Notes: generated from the letters alone by a model not told the origin. DNA of 64,000 nucleotides from Hymenobacter lapidiphilus (GCF_013377885.1 NZ_JABKAU010000009.1:62001-126000), one strand, 5' to 3'. Counted from the first letter of the stretch, positions 18,391-28,206 are shown. Numbers and translations are program-made.

Positions 18391-19338
18391 GTGTATATTC
18401 ATCAGGTCGCGTCCTACCTGCCCGCCGAAATCATCGACAATGCCCATTTCACTCGCCTCAACGGTCTTTCGAGCGAGTGGATAACCGAGCGCACCGGTAT
18501 CCGGACGCGCCGGAAAGCGGCTCCCGGCGAAAACACCAACACCATGGCCGTCGAGGCCACTCGCCGGGTGCTGGCCCAGACCCCCGATTTCGCGGCCACC
18601 GATGTAGACCTGATTGTGGCCGGCACCTACACGCCCCACGACACGATTTACACCGTGGCCCACGCCGTGCAGCGCGAAATCAACGTGTCGGATATTCCGG
18701 TGGTGAGCATTTCGTCGGCCTGCTCGTCGTTGCTGAATGCACTGGAAATTGTGGAGGGCTACTTTGCCATGGGTAAGGCCCGCCGGGCGCTGGTTATCGT
18801 GAGTGAGCATAACACGGCCTACAACAACGAGGACGACACCGTAGCCGGCCACCTGTGGGGCGACGGCGCAGCGGCGCTGCTGGTTTCGCTGGACCGCCTT
18901 GCCCCCGCCGACCTGCGGGTGCGCGACATCCGTACCGGCGGGGCCGGCAACATCGGCAAAGCCGACGAGTCGGTGACGCTCAAGCCCGTGGAAAAGGGCA
19001 TTGTGATGCCCTACGGCAAAGACGTATTCATCCACGCCTGCACCTACATGACGCGGGTAACCCAGGAAATTTTGGCCCGCAACAACGTGCCGGTGGAAGA
19101 GCTAACCTACCTGATTCCGCACCAGGCCAACCTGCGCATCACCAAAAATGTGCTGCAGCAGCTGGGCCTGCCCGACGAGCGCGCCGTGTCGAATATCCAG
19201 GATCTGGGCAATACCGGCTGCGCGGGCGCGGCCATTGCCCTGGGCAGCACCTGGCCCGATTTGCAGCCTGGCAACCAGGTGGTGGTTACGGTTTTTGGGG
19301 GCGGCTACTCCTACGGGGCCATGCTGCTGGAGCGGTAA
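18391..19338 (+). CDS. 3-oxoacyl-ACP synthase III-like ketosynthase
   Basis: 315-residue thiolase-fold condensing enzyme of the FabH type. The catalytic triad is complete: Cys111 in SSACSSLL, His244 in IPHQANLRI, Asn274 in GNTGCAGAA. N-terminal EWITERTGIRTR is typical. FabH starts fatty-acid synthesis from acetyl-CoA, but related enzymes make secondary lipids. No fab cluster surrounds it (plsX, acpP and fabD are absent here), so it may be an accessory ketosynthase. The start is a GTG at 18391, giving MYIHQVASYLPAEI, which aligns with the family N-terminus; no suitable ATG is near. Confidence 0.88.
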   Translation: MYIHQVASYLPAEIIDNAHFTRLNGLSSEWITERTGIRTRRKAAPGENTNTMAVEATRRVLAQTPDFAATDVDLIVAGTYTPHDTIYTVAHAVQREINVSDIPVVSISSACSSLLNALEIVEGYFAMGKARRALVIVSEHNTAYNNEDDTVAGHLWGDGAAALLVSLDRLAPADLRVRDIRTGGAGNIGKADESVTLKPVEKGIVMPYGKDVFIHACTYMTRVTQEILARNNVPVEELTYLIPHQANLRITKNVLQQLGLPDERAVSNIQDLGNTGCAGAAIALGSTWPDLQPGNQVVVTVFGGGYSYGAMLLER

Positions 19339-19391
19339 GCGCCGGCATTAGCCAGCGCTTACACGCAACAGGTCAACCAGATTTTTCGAAA

Positions 19392-19462
19392 CAAAGAACC
19401 GAAAAGCACAGCGCCCCTGACCCCATTGTGGCATCAGGGGCGCTGTGCCTTTCGGTTCTTTG
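19392..19462. terminator. Long hairpin between convergent genes
   Basis: 29-bp stem (19392-19420 with 19434-19462) with a single mismatch and a 13-base loop. It lies after the FabH-like gene and before the end of the leftward secreted metalloprotease gene, and is unusually long for a simple terminator. Confidence 0.75.
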
Positions 19463-19567
19463 GGCTGGGGTGAAACCTGACCATTCTGGCATTAACTCCC
19501 ACCTAGCGTATTTTTCAAATCACTGCACGGTGTGTAGAGACGCGACTCAAGATTTGCGCTATATACC

Positions 19568-21646
19568 TCAGCGCACCAGTAGGCGCGTGGTGCCGGCGGG
19601 GCCGTTCGAGTCGGTCCAGCGGAGCAGGTACAGGCCGGGGCGCAGGTCGGGGAGCGTGGTGCTCAGCAGGCTGAGGCCAGGCTCGTAATCGAGGCGACGG
19701 CCGTCATAATAGCGGCCCACGGCATCATAGAAGCGCAGCGTGAGGGAGCCGGCAGCGGCTCCGGCCCCGTACTGCAGGCGCAGCGCCGGCCCGTTTTGGT
19801 CGAAGGGGTTGGGAAAGGCTGTCAGGCCGGTTTGCGCGGTGGCGTTGCGGCTTGCCAGCAGCGGCCGGGCCGCATCGAGCGAGCCATCGGGCCGCTTCAG
19901 CCGCAGGCGGTAGTAGCTCAGGCCGGGCAGCGGCTGCGGGTCGAGGGCGCGGTACGGGCCGGCTCCGGCGGCTACTTCCGCTACGGGCTGCCAGCCGGCC
20001 GTCGTGTCAAGCGGCGCGCGCTCCAGCACAAAGCCGCTCAGGTAGCACTCGGCGCGGGTGGCCCATTCCACCTCAACGCCGGCGGGGCCGGGCGTGGCCT
20101 GCTGGCTGGCCAGCGGGGCAGGCAGCATGGCGGCGGGGCCGCACACATCGGGCCGGAAGCTGCGGGCGCGCAGCACGTAGCGCCCCCCGGCTATGTCGCT
20201 GGCCGGGGCCAGGGTGCGGCTGCGCTGCCCGCGGGCAATGGCAAAGTGCATCACGGCGCTGGGCATAATCAGGTGGGAAAGCTGTTGGGCATGGCCAAGC
20301 TCATGCACCGCCACCGACTCGAAGTCGAGCTGGGTGCCAGCCGGGTTGGCCGGCCCGAACTGCCAGGCGGCCGCGTCATCGTACTGCGTATCAATTTCCT
20401 TCACGAAGAACGCCACCGTGCCATCGGGGCGGTAGCAGCCCTCGTAGTAGCTGGTGGTGCGGCCCAGCACGCCGGCCGGTAGCTGGCTACCGGTATCAAA
20501 GCCCACCGTGTTTTCGCCGTCGGCAGCTACCCCCGTGCTGGTACGCGGCGGGCCCAGCTCCCAGTTGATACCGGTTTGGCAGCGCCAGCTGGCAAGCGCC
20601 CGCTGCCAGGCCGCCGCGGCCGCCGCGTTGGCAACAAAGCTTGGTTCGAAGCGAAACGTGAGGCCCCCGGCCCCATTCTGGTCGCGGTGGGCGGGCACGG
20701 CGCGCTGGCCCGTGTTGGTATCGCGCACGTTAGTAGCGGCAAACTCGATGAGCACTGTTTGCAGGCTCAGCACCGCCAGCTGGCCCGTTCCGGCGGGCGT
20801 TACGCGCACCGGACCGGTACCGGCCGGGTTGCCGGTAGCACTCAGGGCCGGCACCCGCACCTGAATCCGGGTATCGGTCCAGCTCACATAATCGTCGTCG
20901 TTTACTCTGGTGAAAGTGCCGCCGCCATCGTCGGCATTGCGAAACTCCACGATGCCGGTGCCCCGGCCGGGGCCGAAACCGCTGCCCGTAATGGTAAGCA
21001 CCGCGCCCGTACCGGCCGACAGGCGCAGCGGCGACACCCCACTGATAACCGCCGCCTGCGGCCGGGCAGCAACCAACTGGCTGTGCTGCAAGCGGGCTGC
21101 CGCCAGGGCCAGATTGGGCTGCACCTCGCGCGGCGCGGCCGTCACCGTAGCCACGGCCGCAGCAGGGCTGGCGTATCGGCGGAACGGCTCGGCGGCCGTC
21201 AGGTCAGCCAAATGGTAACGGATAAAGCCCTGCTGGCTGCCGAACACCTGCCAGCCCACCTGCCCGGGCACAGTGGCCGGCTCCAGAAAGAAGATTCCCT
21301 GCTCGCCGGGCACCAGCTGCAGCGTGTTGGTGAGTACTTCACGGCGCAGGCCCAGCGTACCGCCCTCGGTAAACACGGTCAGTACCGAATCAGGGGCTCC
21401 CTTCAGCTGGCGAAATACCCGTAGCTGGTGGCGGGTGTAGAGGCGGCCGTTGGCAGCCTGCAGGCCCTCGCTGCCTACCACCACGGCCTCCACGATGCGG
21501 ACGGCGCGGATGGCCCGTAGCGCGGGATCGAGCGGCACGAGCAGGCAATGGGTGGCAGAAGCCGGAGTACCGGGTGCTACCGTTTGGGCTGCTACCTGCA
21601 GCGGCAACGCCAAGAATGGTAGAAGGAATAGAGCGGAAAACTTCAT
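19568..21646 (-). CDS. Secreted metzincin-like protease, IPT/TIG and T9SS domains
   Basis: About 692-residue exported protein. A signal peptide follows the ATG at 21646 (MKFSALFLLPFLALPLQVAA). An IPT/TIG-type Ig fold lies near residues 205-305 (ISGVSPLRLSAGTGAVLTI, GSGFGPGRGTG). A catalytic domain near 340-500 carries the HExxHxxxxxH zinc site HELGHAQQLSH. The C-terminus is a type A T9SS sorting domain (TAFPNPFDQNGP, YLLRWTDSNG, final RLLVR). It is therefore probably exported by the type IX system and either released or surface-linked. The metal site argues for an active peptidase; the substrate is unknown. Confidence 0.85.
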   Translation of the reverse strand: MKFSALFLLPFLALPLQVAAQTVAPGTPASATHCLLVPLDPALRAIRAVRIVEAVVVGSEGLQAANGRLYTRHQLRVFRQLKGAPDSVLTVFTEGGTLGLRREVLTNTLQLVPGEQGIFFLEPATVPGQVGWQVFGSQQGFIRYHLADLTAAEPFRRYASPAAAVATVTAAPREVQPNLALAAARLQHSQLVAARPQAAVISGVSPLRLSAGTGAVLTITGSGFGPGRGTGIVEFRNADDGGGTFTRVNDDDYVSWTDTRIQVRVPALSATGNPAGTGPVRVTPAGTGQLAVLSLQTVLIEFAATNVRDTNTGQRAVPAHRDQNGAGGLTFRFEPSFVANAAAAAAWQRALASWRCQTGINWELGPPRTSTGVAADGENTVGFDTGSQLPAGVLGRTTSYYEGCYRPDGTVAFFVKEIDTQYDDAAAWQFGPANPAGTQLDFESVAVHELGHAQQLSHLIMPSAVMHFAIARGQRSRTLAPASDIAGGRYVLRARSFRPDVCGPAAMLPAPLASQQATPGPAGVEVEWATRAECYLSGFVLERAPLDTTAGWQPVAEVAAGAGPYRALDPQPLPGLSYYRLRLKRPDGSLDAARPLLASRNATAQTGLTAFPNPFDQNGPALRLQYGAGAAAGSLTLRFYDAVGRYYDGRRLDYEPGLSLLSTTLPDLRPGLYLLRWTDSNGPAGTTRLLVR

Positions 21647-21819
21647 ACCGGAATACATACGGGAATAAGTGGGCCGGCGGGCTGTCAAATCGAGATATTT
21701 CATTGGGTTAATTCCTAATGGTTACGCCGGTTATGCCGCGCAATTAGCTGCTCGATGCAACCTCGTACTATCTGCCCGAACTCCTGCTATCAAATTCTTC
21801 CTTCTCCCCATTATCTGTT

Positions 21820-22533
21820 ATGCGTATTTCTTTGCTGACTGCCGCCGGCCTGACCGCGGCCGCCCTGCTGCTGGCCCGCCCGGCCGCCTTCGCCCAGCAG
21901 GCCCCCGCGGCCCCAGACCCTGCGGCACCGGGGACTCCTACCCCCCTAACCACCGACGCCCCCACCCGGACCGGGCCACTCCTCAAACTTGGAACGGGCC
22001 TGTTCGATGGTTCGGGCTACGGAAGCTTCCGGGGTTTGTCGCTGCCTTTGGTGCTGGGTATTGAGCAGCAGCTGGCTCCCGGGTGGACGGCTACGCTCAA
22101 CGGCTCCAGCCTCTGGAATATCGGCGAACGGCGCATCGGCTTTTCAACGAACCGGGAGGGGCTGAAGCTGGAGCAGCTGGGCCTTGATGCCGGTATCCGC
22201 CACTATTATCACCAGGAGAAGCGGCGCGCCAAAGGCCGCCGGACAGGCCCGTACGAGGGGCCTTACGTAGCCCTGCAGCTCAACAACTACTTCCGCCGCG
22301 ACCTGCCCTACAATTTCAACCGACGCTCTTTTGAATACGATTACAGCACCCTGACGGGGCGCTGGGGCATACAGCGCCAACTGGGCAGACGGGGCCTCCT
22401 CGATGCCTATATCGGCGCCGGAGTGGCCAACTCGCGTACCTACCGCTACAATCCCGCTTCAGCACCTACCCAAAGCCGGGCACTGGGAATAGGCCTGGAG
22501 TTAGGCGTTAAAATCAGTCTGATTCATAAGTAG
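21820..22533 (+). CDS. Exported beta-barrel-like protein
   Basis: 237-residue protein with a signal peptide (MRISLLTAAGLTAAALLLA, cleavage near AFAQQ), a Pro/Ala/Thr linker and strands such as LSLPLVLGIEQQLAPGWTA and GPYVALQLNNYF. The final GLELGVKISLIHK suits an outer-membrane barrel. No family name is certain. Divergent from the secreted protease gene; the spacer 21647-21819 should carry both promoters. Confidence 0.65.
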   Translation: MRISLLTAAGLTAAALLLARPAAFAQQAPAAPDPAAPGTPTPLTTDAPTRTGPLLKLGTGLFDGSGYGSFRGLSLPLVLGIEQQLAPGWTATLNGSSLWNIGERRIGFSTNREGLKLEQLGLDAGIRHYYHQEKRRAKGRRTGPYEGPYVALQLNNYFRRDLPYNFNRRSFEYDYSTLTGRWGIQRQLGRRGLLDAYIGAGVANSRTYRYNPASAPTQSRALGIGLELGVKISLIHK

Positions 22534-22568
22534 CCATTGCCCCGGAGCGCCTGCTGATTATTCCTCTC

Positions 22569-23483
22569 CTAAAACAGGCTACCCTGCACCGGCTGCGGAA
22601 TTACCCGGGGCGGTTGTACGGCCATACCGGTCAGCTCGTGCAGGCGACGTAGGAAGTGCTCGGCCCACAACGGGGAGTGCAAAATATCTTTCTGGTGGAT
22701 GAACAGGTAAGCCGTATGCAGGCCCGCTTCGAGCCAGCCAGCCACGCGGGCGGCCCAGTCGTCGGCGCGGCGGAAGTCGGAATCGATGAGGCCGTGGCCG
22801 TTGAGGCGCACGAAGGCCGTGGGCGTGGTTAGGCGCTGGTGCAGCGCGTCGCGGCGGCCGGCCACGTCGCTGATGACCAAAGGCTTGCCCAGGGCTTCGA
22901 GCATGGCCGTTACGGTAGCCAGCAGGCCGGCATCGGAAAACCAACCAGGGTGGCGCAGCTCCACAGCCAGCGGCACGAAGGCCGGAAAATCGAGCAGGTA
23001 GCGCTCCAGCCGCCGCAGGTGCTCGGGCCCAAAGGTAGGAGGCAACTGCAGAAACGCGTGGCCCAGCGTGGGCCCCAGCCCCTCAATGGCGCGGCAGAAG
23101 CTCGTTGTCAGGTCATCGGCATTGTACAGCGCCCGGTCGTGGCTGATTACTTGCGGGATTTTGGGGCAGAACCGGAACGACTCGGGTACCGCTTCGCGCC
23201 ACTTGCGCACGGTGGGCGCGTCGGGGATGCGGTAGTGGGTGGTGTTGAGCTCGATGCTGTTGAACTGCCGGGCGTAGTGGTGCAGGTAGTCGGCATCTTT
23301 AATGCCCTGTGGAAAATAGGAGCCCAACCAGGCCTTATTGGTCCAGATAGGGCAGCCCACGTACACGGCCGGCGGGGCCGGCTGCGTGGGCAGCGCCCGG
23401 GCCAGTACGGCGGCCGTTTCGGGGTGGTCGGCGGGCAGCCGGAAATCAACGTAGCGCAGGTCGGAAAGGCGGCCAAAATCCAT
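22569..23483 (-). CDS. DUF72 (YecE-like) protein
   Basis: 304-residue protein of the DUF72 TIM-barrel family. Family landmarks are YVGCPIWTNKAWLGSYFPQG near residue 45, FNSIELNTTHYRIP, FRFCPKIPQVISHD, FLQLPPTFGPEH and VELRHPGWF. The active-site-like Glu and His positions are kept, but no reaction has been established for the family. Convergent with the barrel gene. The start at 23483 lies about 40 bases from a palindromic repeat. Confidence 0.88.
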   Translation of the reverse strand: MDFGRLSDLRYVDFRLPADHPETAAVLARALPTQPAPPAVYVGCPIWTNKAWLGSYFPQGIKDADYLHHYARQFNSIELNTTHYRIPDAPTVRKWREAVPESFRFCPKIPQVISHDRALYNADDLTTSFCRAIEGLGPTLGHAFLQLPPTFGPEHLRRLERYLLDFPAFVPLAVELRHPGWFSDAGLLATVTAMLEALGKPLVISDVAGRRDALHQRLTTPTAFVRLNGHGLIDSDFRRADDWAARVAGWLEAGLHTAYLFIHQKDILHSPLWAEHFLRRLHELTGMAVQPPRVIPQPVQGSLF

Positions 23484-23522
23484 TCCCGAAGGTAAGCAGT
23501 CGAGAGTTGGCGATTGCTAATC

Positions 23523-23619
23523 GCCGGTTGTTTGGGAGGGTGTGTCATGCTGAGCATGTGGCGCATAGAACCAGGGTGCGCCACATGCTCAGCATGACAC
23601 ACCCTCCTAAACAACCGGC
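23523..23619. repeat. Palindromic element, GTCATGCTGAGC family
   Basis: 42-base arms (23523-23564 and 23578-23619) with one mismatch and a 13-base loop. The arms contain GTGTCATGCTGAGCATGTGG. The outer bases (GCCGGTTGTTT) are also mirrored, so the symmetry extends beyond the shared core. Confidence 0.9.
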
Positions 23620-23938
23620 TGTTCCTTACTTCCTCCTACTACAATTACCGGACATTTGCAACCACCCTGCCGACTACTTCAGCTATCGGAAGCCCGAATT
23701 TTTTCACCAGCAGATAGTCGCATTTCTCGAGAGACTGTTGTACCGTCTGAAAAGAGTACAAAATGCGTATCAACTAAACACAAACGCTCATTTGATGGCT
23801 GCATTTTAAATTAATTAAATACAACGTTTATAAAAAAAGATCAATTTCTAATGCAAATGTGTACGAACACGGTTTGACCTGTTAGTGGTGCTTTGGCAGA
23901 CGCTTCTAGATTTGTCGCACTCACCAACTGGTTCCCGG
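23620..23938. other. AT-rich intergenic region upstream of the RlpA-like gene
   Basis: About 320 bases with no convincing gene. The part 23805-23870 is strikingly AT-rich for this genome (runs of A and T, TTAATTAA near 23809) and probably contains the promoter of the RlpA-SPOR gene. I could not fix a single -33/-7 pair. Confidence 0.35.
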
Positions 23939-24754
23939 ATGAAAGTGCTCTACCGACGGTATGTATCAAGCTTGCTGCTAGTTGGCCTGATGGCCCTGCT
24001 GACGCTGCAACCGGCCACCGCCCGCACCGCCCGCCCCACGGACGACGAAAAAGCCGCCACTACCGCCAAAAAGAGCACTATTCTGCGGGGCCGGGCCTCC
24101 TGGTACGGCCGCGAGTTCCAGGGCCGCCGCACCAGCAGCGGCGAGCGGTTCGACCGCAACAAGTACACCTGCGCCCACAAAACGCTGCCTTTTGGCACCC
24201 GCCTGCGCGTATCGAACCCCAAAACCGGCGAGGCAGTGGTAGTGCGCGTGTCCGACCGCGGCCCGTTCCGCCACCAGCGCATCCTCGATCTGGCCGAAGT
24301 GGCCGCCCGGCCGCTGGGCATCATCACGCAGGGCGCCGTATCGGTAGTGGCCGAAGTGGTGCCCGAAACTACGCCCCTGGGCCCCACCAACGCCCCCGAC
24401 GACCTGCAGGCCCTGGCCGCTGACCCCATTGAAACGGCGGTATTGCACACCAACATTGCTGCCGGCACCACCGAAGCCGCCGACCTGGCCCTGAAGGCCG
24501 AGCCAACCGCTTCTTTTGTGGTGCAGGCCGGTACTTTCGGCGACGTGCGCAATGCCCGCGCCGTGATGGACAAGATTCAGGGCCTGGAGCCGGCCATGTA
24601 TATTACCACCATCACTGGCACTTCGGCCCAGGGCAAAACGCTTAACCGGGTAGTTGTGGGCCGCTTTGCCACCGCCGCCGAGGCCAACGCCCTGCGCCTG
24701 CGCCTGGCCCGCGCCGGCGTGGCCGGCCTGGTACGCCAAACCGAAAACCTATAG
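23939..24754 (+). CDS. rlpA: RlpA-like protein with SPOR domain
   Basis: 271-residue exported cell-wall protein. A hydrophobic signal (about residues 8-28) is followed by an RlpA double-psi beta-barrel (ILRGRASWYGREFQGRRTSS, FGTRLRVSNP, VRVSDRGPF, ILDLAEVAARPLG). A C-terminal SPOR domain (about 195-270; SFVVQAGTFGDVRNARAVM) binds denuded glycan strands. In Pseudomonas RlpA is a septal lytic transglycosylase. The catalytic Asp/His equivalents appear in SDRGPF and CAHKTL. Start at ATG 23939 gives a basic N-terminus before the signal. A perfect terminator follows. Confidence 0.9.
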   Translation: MKVLYRRYVSSLLLVGLMALLTLQPATARTARPTDDEKAATTAKKSTILRGRASWYGREFQGRRTSSGERFDRNKYTCAHKTLPFGTRLRVSNPKTGEAVVVRVSDRGPFRHQRILDLAEVAARPLGIITQGAVSVVAEVVPETTPLGPTNAPDDLQALAADPIETAVLHTNIAAGTTEAADLALKAEPTASFVVQAGTFGDVRNARAVMDKIQGLEPAMYITTITGTSAQGKTLNRVVVGRFATAAEANALRLRLARAGVAGLVRQTENL

Positions 24755-24785
24755 CAGCCGCAGCCCACGACTGGTACCGCCTACG

Positions 24786-24836
24786 AAAGCCCGTTGCGCC
24801 ACTCTCCTACCCCAGGAAAGTGGCGCAACGGGCTTT
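24786..24836. terminator. Perfect 18-bp hairpin terminator
   Basis: Perfect inverted repeat (24786-24803 with 24819-24836) starting AAAGCCCG and ending GGGCTTT, about 30 bases after the RlpA-like stop. Confidence 0.85.
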
Positions 24837-24914
24837 GAAGCGCCTGAGCAGGGCAATTTATGGTTTGTAGTGCCGTTATTCGCGCATCCATTCATCTTCT
24901 ATTATATAGTACCA

Positions 24915-25499
24915 ATGCGTAAATTTCTTTTCCTCCCACTTCTGGCGGGGGGCCTCCTGGCAGGCAATGCCGCCCAAGCCCAAACCACCCAGGGCACCCG
25001 CGTACTCGGTTTGAGCGGTGGCGACTTCACGTTTGAGAAAAACAGCTATACAAAACGCTTCTCCGGAACCCTGATTCCATCAGTGGGGGTGTTCGTGGCC
25101 GATAACCTGGCCGTGGGAGCTGCCCTGCCGTTCAGCTACTCCCGCCTTAAGCTCGACGTTGCCGATGGCACTAGCAACCGTGGGTTGAGCCTGGGGCTGC
25201 TACCCTGGCTGCGCTACTATGTGCCTTCGGAGAGCAAACACCGGGTATTTGGCGAGTTGAGCGCGGGGGGAGTACTCAACAGCACCCGCTTTAAAGGCGG
25301 CCTTAGCGGAAGAGATGATTCTGATACTTACGTAAACTTCCTGGGCAAAGCCGGTTTGGGCTACTCTTACTTCATCACCCCGGCTGTGGGCCTGGAGGGC
25401 CTGGTCGCCTATCAACTCAACAGCGGCGACAGAGACGCCTTTGGCGGCGGCTCGCTGGGCCTTAACCTGGGCTTCCGCATTTACCTACCCAAAAACTAA
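24915..25499 (+). CDS. Outer-membrane beta-barrel protein
   Basis: 194-residue barrel of the small OmpA/OmpW-like type found throughout Bacteroidota. The signal peptide runs from MRKFLFLPLLAGGLLAG to AAQAQ. Strands alternate (IPSVGVFVADNLAVGAALPF, GLSLGLLPWLRYYV) and the chain ends LGLNLGFRIYLPKN. The start at ATG 24915 opens the signal; earlier in-frame residues overlap the previous gene in another frame. An AT-rich promoter-like leader (24890-24910) precedes it. Ligand unknown. Confidence 0.78.
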   Translation: MRKFLFLPLLAGGLLAGNAAQAQTTQGTRVLGLSGGDFTFEKNSYTKRFSGTLIPSVGVFVADNLAVGAALPFSYSRLKLDVADGTSNRGLSLGLLPWLRYYVPSESKHRVFGELSAGGVLNSTRFKGGLSGRDDSDTYVNFLGKAGLGYSYFITPAVGLEGLVAYQLNSGDRDAFGGGSLGLNLGFRIYLPKN

Positions 25500-25505
25500 C
25501 GACGG

Positions 25506-25530
25506 AGCAGGCTGAAGCGGCCTGCTTCTT
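25506..25530 (+). terminator. Small hairpin with T-rich tail
   Basis: 7-bp stem AGCAGGC/GCCTGCT (25506-25512 with 25520-25526) followed by TCTT, seven bases after the barrel gene. Weak, but well placed. Confidence 0.45.
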
Positions 25531-25746
25531 CACGCATCTGTTCCGCCTGGCCTACCAAAGCCCTGGCGGGGTGACACCAATCGTTTAACGGTCGGTATCA
25601 CTCTGCCGGGGCCTTATGGTTGTTGATTGGTTTGTTACCCACATATAGCCCCGCTAGGATTGTGGTTCATCAGGGCAGCCTGTTCTCTCAACCGCAACAA
25701 CGCCCGGCATTTGCTACCTTCCGGCTCCCTAAAAACCGGATTGCGT

Positions 25747-28206
25747 ATGCTGCGTTGGCTGAAACCTGTGCTGGCCCTACTCTCGGCCGTTGTGTTGGCC
25801 TGGGTGCTGAATACCAAACAGGGCGACGTGCCCCCCGTGGCCCGGCTGCTGAGCCCCTACGGCGGCTTCTGGCAGAACGGCGAAACGGCCGCCGACTTCC
25901 CCGACCAGCAAACCCTGCGCCTGCCCGCCCTGCACCAAACGGTGCGCGTGCGGTTTGATGACCGGCGCGTGCCCCACATCTTCGCCGAAAACGACCACGA
26001 CCTGTATTATGCCCAGGGCTACCTCACGGCCCGCGACCGGCTCTGGCAGATGGAATTTATGACCCGCGTGGCGGCCGGCCGGATTTCGGAAGTGGTAGGC
26101 GAGCGGGCTTTGGAGTACGACCGGTTTCAGCGCCGCATGGGCCTGCCGTTTGGGGCCGAAAACTCGCTGCGCGAAATGCTGAAAAACGACACGACGCGGC
26201 TGGTACTGGAGTCGTATGCGGCGGGCGTGAATGCCTACATCGGCCAGCTAAGCCCCAAGGAGTATCCATTCGAGTACAAAATGCTCGACTACGCGCCTGA
26301 ACCCTGGACGCCCCTTAAATCGGCGCTACTGCTTAAGCTGATGGCCTGGGACCTGAGCGGCCGCTCCGACGATTTGCGCCTGAGCAACATTCTGAGCAAA
26401 TACGGCCCTGAAGTCACGCGCGACCTGTTTCCCGACTTTCCGTTCCGCGCCGACCCAGTGGTGCCCGACGGCGCGCCGCTCGATTTCCAGCCGCTTCCGC
26501 TGCCACCAGCGCCGCCCCTGCCGTTTGCTGCCGCCGTGTCGGGCCTGGTGCCCAGCCGCGAGCCCGATGCCGAACTGGGTTCCAACAACTTTGCGGTGGC
26601 CGGCTCACGCACCGCTTCGGGCAAGCCGCTGCTGGCCAACGACCCGCATCTGCAGCTCAATCTACCCAGCATCTGGTACCAGGTGCAGCTGCATGGGCCA
26701 ACCCAGAACGTGTACGGCGTGACCATTCCGGGCGCGCCGGCCGTTATCATCGGCTTCAATGCCGATGTGGCCTGGGGCGTAACCAACGTGGGCGGCGACG
26801 TGCTCGACTGGTATCAGCTGAAGTTCAAAGATGCCAGCCGGCGCGAATACTGGCACGCCGGGCGCTGGAAACCAGTGCGCCGAATGGTGGAGCGCATTGC
26901 CGTGCGCGGCCTCCCCGACCGCCTCGATACCGTGCTTTACACCCACCACGGCCCGGTGGTGTACGACCAGAATGAAACGGTCTTCAACCAGCAGACGCCC
27001 GTGCGCCACGCCCTGCGCTGGACAGCCCACGAGGCCACCGGGGCCAACGAGGTGCTGGCCTTCGTGAAGCTCAACCGCGCCCGTAACTATGCCGACTACG
27101 ACCGGGCCCTGCGCACCTACGCCTCGCCGGCCCAGAACTTCATTTTCGCCAGCCGCACCGGCGACGTGGCTATTCGGCCCAACGGCCGCTTCCCGCTCAA
27201 ATACGCCGGGCAGGGCAAGTTCATCCTCGACGGCTCGGATCCGCGCCAGGACTGGCAAGGCTGGATACCGATGAGCCAGACGCCGCGGGTGCTCAACCCG
27301 GCCCGCGGCTACGTGTCGTCGGCCAACCAGCACTCGGCCGGGCCGGGCTACCCGTATTACCTGGGCTGGGATTACGCCCCCTGGGACCGGGCCCACCGCA
27401 TCAACGGGCAGCTGGCCCACATGCGCCAAGCCACCGCCGACACGCTACGGGTGTTGCAGAACGATGATTTGGGGCTGAACGCGCAACGGATGCTGCCCTG
27501 GATGCTGACGAACCTGCCCGTTACCGAAGCCAGTGGCGCAACGGCGGCTCCCGGGGCCGCGGCCCGCCGCTTGCTGGCCCGTTGGAAGTATCATTATTCC
27601 GCAGAATCCGTGGGGGCCACTCTTTTCGAACTGTGGTACCAAGAGTTGGTGCAGCGGCTCTGGGAAGACGATTTCGGTAAATCCGCCATCGGTTCGAAAA
27701 TGCGCTTTCCGGCCCGCGACCGAACCAACCAACTGCTGCTCGCGGAGCCCGGCAGCCCTTGGCTCGACGACCGGCGCACTACGCAAAAAGAAACCGCCCC
27801 CGACCTGCTGGCAGCATCATGGAAGTTTGCCATGGACTCGCTGACCCGCAAATTCGGGCCAATGGGGCCGAAATGGGCCTGGGCCAACCAGAAAAGCACC
27901 GACATCAACCACCTGGCCCAGCTACCCGGCTTCGGCCACGCCGACGTGTGGTGCGGCGGCAGCCCCGGCAGCGTGAATGCTACCGGCGCGCGCAACGGCC
28001 CCTCCTGGCGCATGGTCGTGGACCTGGCCACGCCGGTGCGGGCCTACGGCATCTTCCCCGGCGGCCAGAGCGGCAATCCGGCCTCCGTGTACTACGACGA
28101 CATGCTGGAAAGCTGGCGCACCGGCCGCCTCGACGAGCTGGTGTTTCTGCAGGCCGCCGACGAAAACCACCCCCGCCTGCAAGCCGCCTGGCGGCTGGAG
28201 AAGTAG
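25747..28206 (+). CDS. Penicillin acylase family protein
   Basis: 819-residue Ntn-hydrolase precursor. An N-terminal membrane/signal segment (LRWLKPVLALLSAVVLAWVL) is followed by the alpha part (FDDRRVPHIFAENDHDLYYA, DRLWQMEFMTRVAAGRISE). The autoprocessing site is ELGSNNFAVAG, where Ser279 would become the N-terminal nucleophile of the beta subunit. Beta-subunit features include LLANDPHLQLNLPSIWY and VTIPGAPAVIIGFN. Family members cleave penicillin G, cephalosporins or N-acyl homoserine lactones; which one applies cannot be told. Start at ATG 25747. The next gene begins 15 bases after the stop. Confidence 0.93.
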   Translation: MLRWLKPVLALLSAVVLAWVLNTKQGDVPPVARLLSPYGGFWQNGETAADFPDQQTLRLPALHQTVRVRFDDRRVPHIFAENDHDLYYAQGYLTARDRLWQMEFMTRVAAGRISEVVGERALEYDRFQRRMGLPFGAENSLREMLKNDTTRLVLESYAAGVNAYIGQLSPKEYPFEYKMLDYAPEPWTPLKSALLLKLMAWDLSGRSDDLRLSNILSKYGPEVTRDLFPDFPFRADPVVPDGAPLDFQPLPLPPAPPLPFAAAVSGLVPSREPDAELGSNNFAVAGSRTASGKPLLANDPHLQLNLPSIWYQVQLHGPTQNVYGVTIPGAPAVIIGFNADVAWGVTNVGGDVLDWYQLKFKDASRREYWHAGRWKPVRRMVERIAVRGLPDRLDTVLYTHHGPVVYDQNETVFNQQTPVRHALRWTAHEATGANEVLAFVKLNRARNYADYDRALRTYASPAQNFIFASRTGDVAIRPNGRFPLKYAGQGKFILDGSDPRQDWQGWIPMSQTPRVLNPARGYVSSANQHSAGPGYPYYLGWDYAPWDRAHRINGQLAHMRQATADTLRVLQNDDLGLNAQRMLPWMLTNLPVTEASGATAAPGAAARRLLARWKYHYSAESVGATLFELWYQELVQRLWEDDFGKSAIGSKMRFPARDRTNQLLLAEPGSPWLDDRRTTQKETAPDLLAASWKFAMDSLTRKFGPMGPKWAWANQKSTDINHLAQLPGFGHADVWCGGSPGSVNATGARNGPSWRMVVDLATPVRAYGIFPGGQSGNPASVYYDDMLESWRTGRLDELVFLQAADENHPRLQAAWRLEK

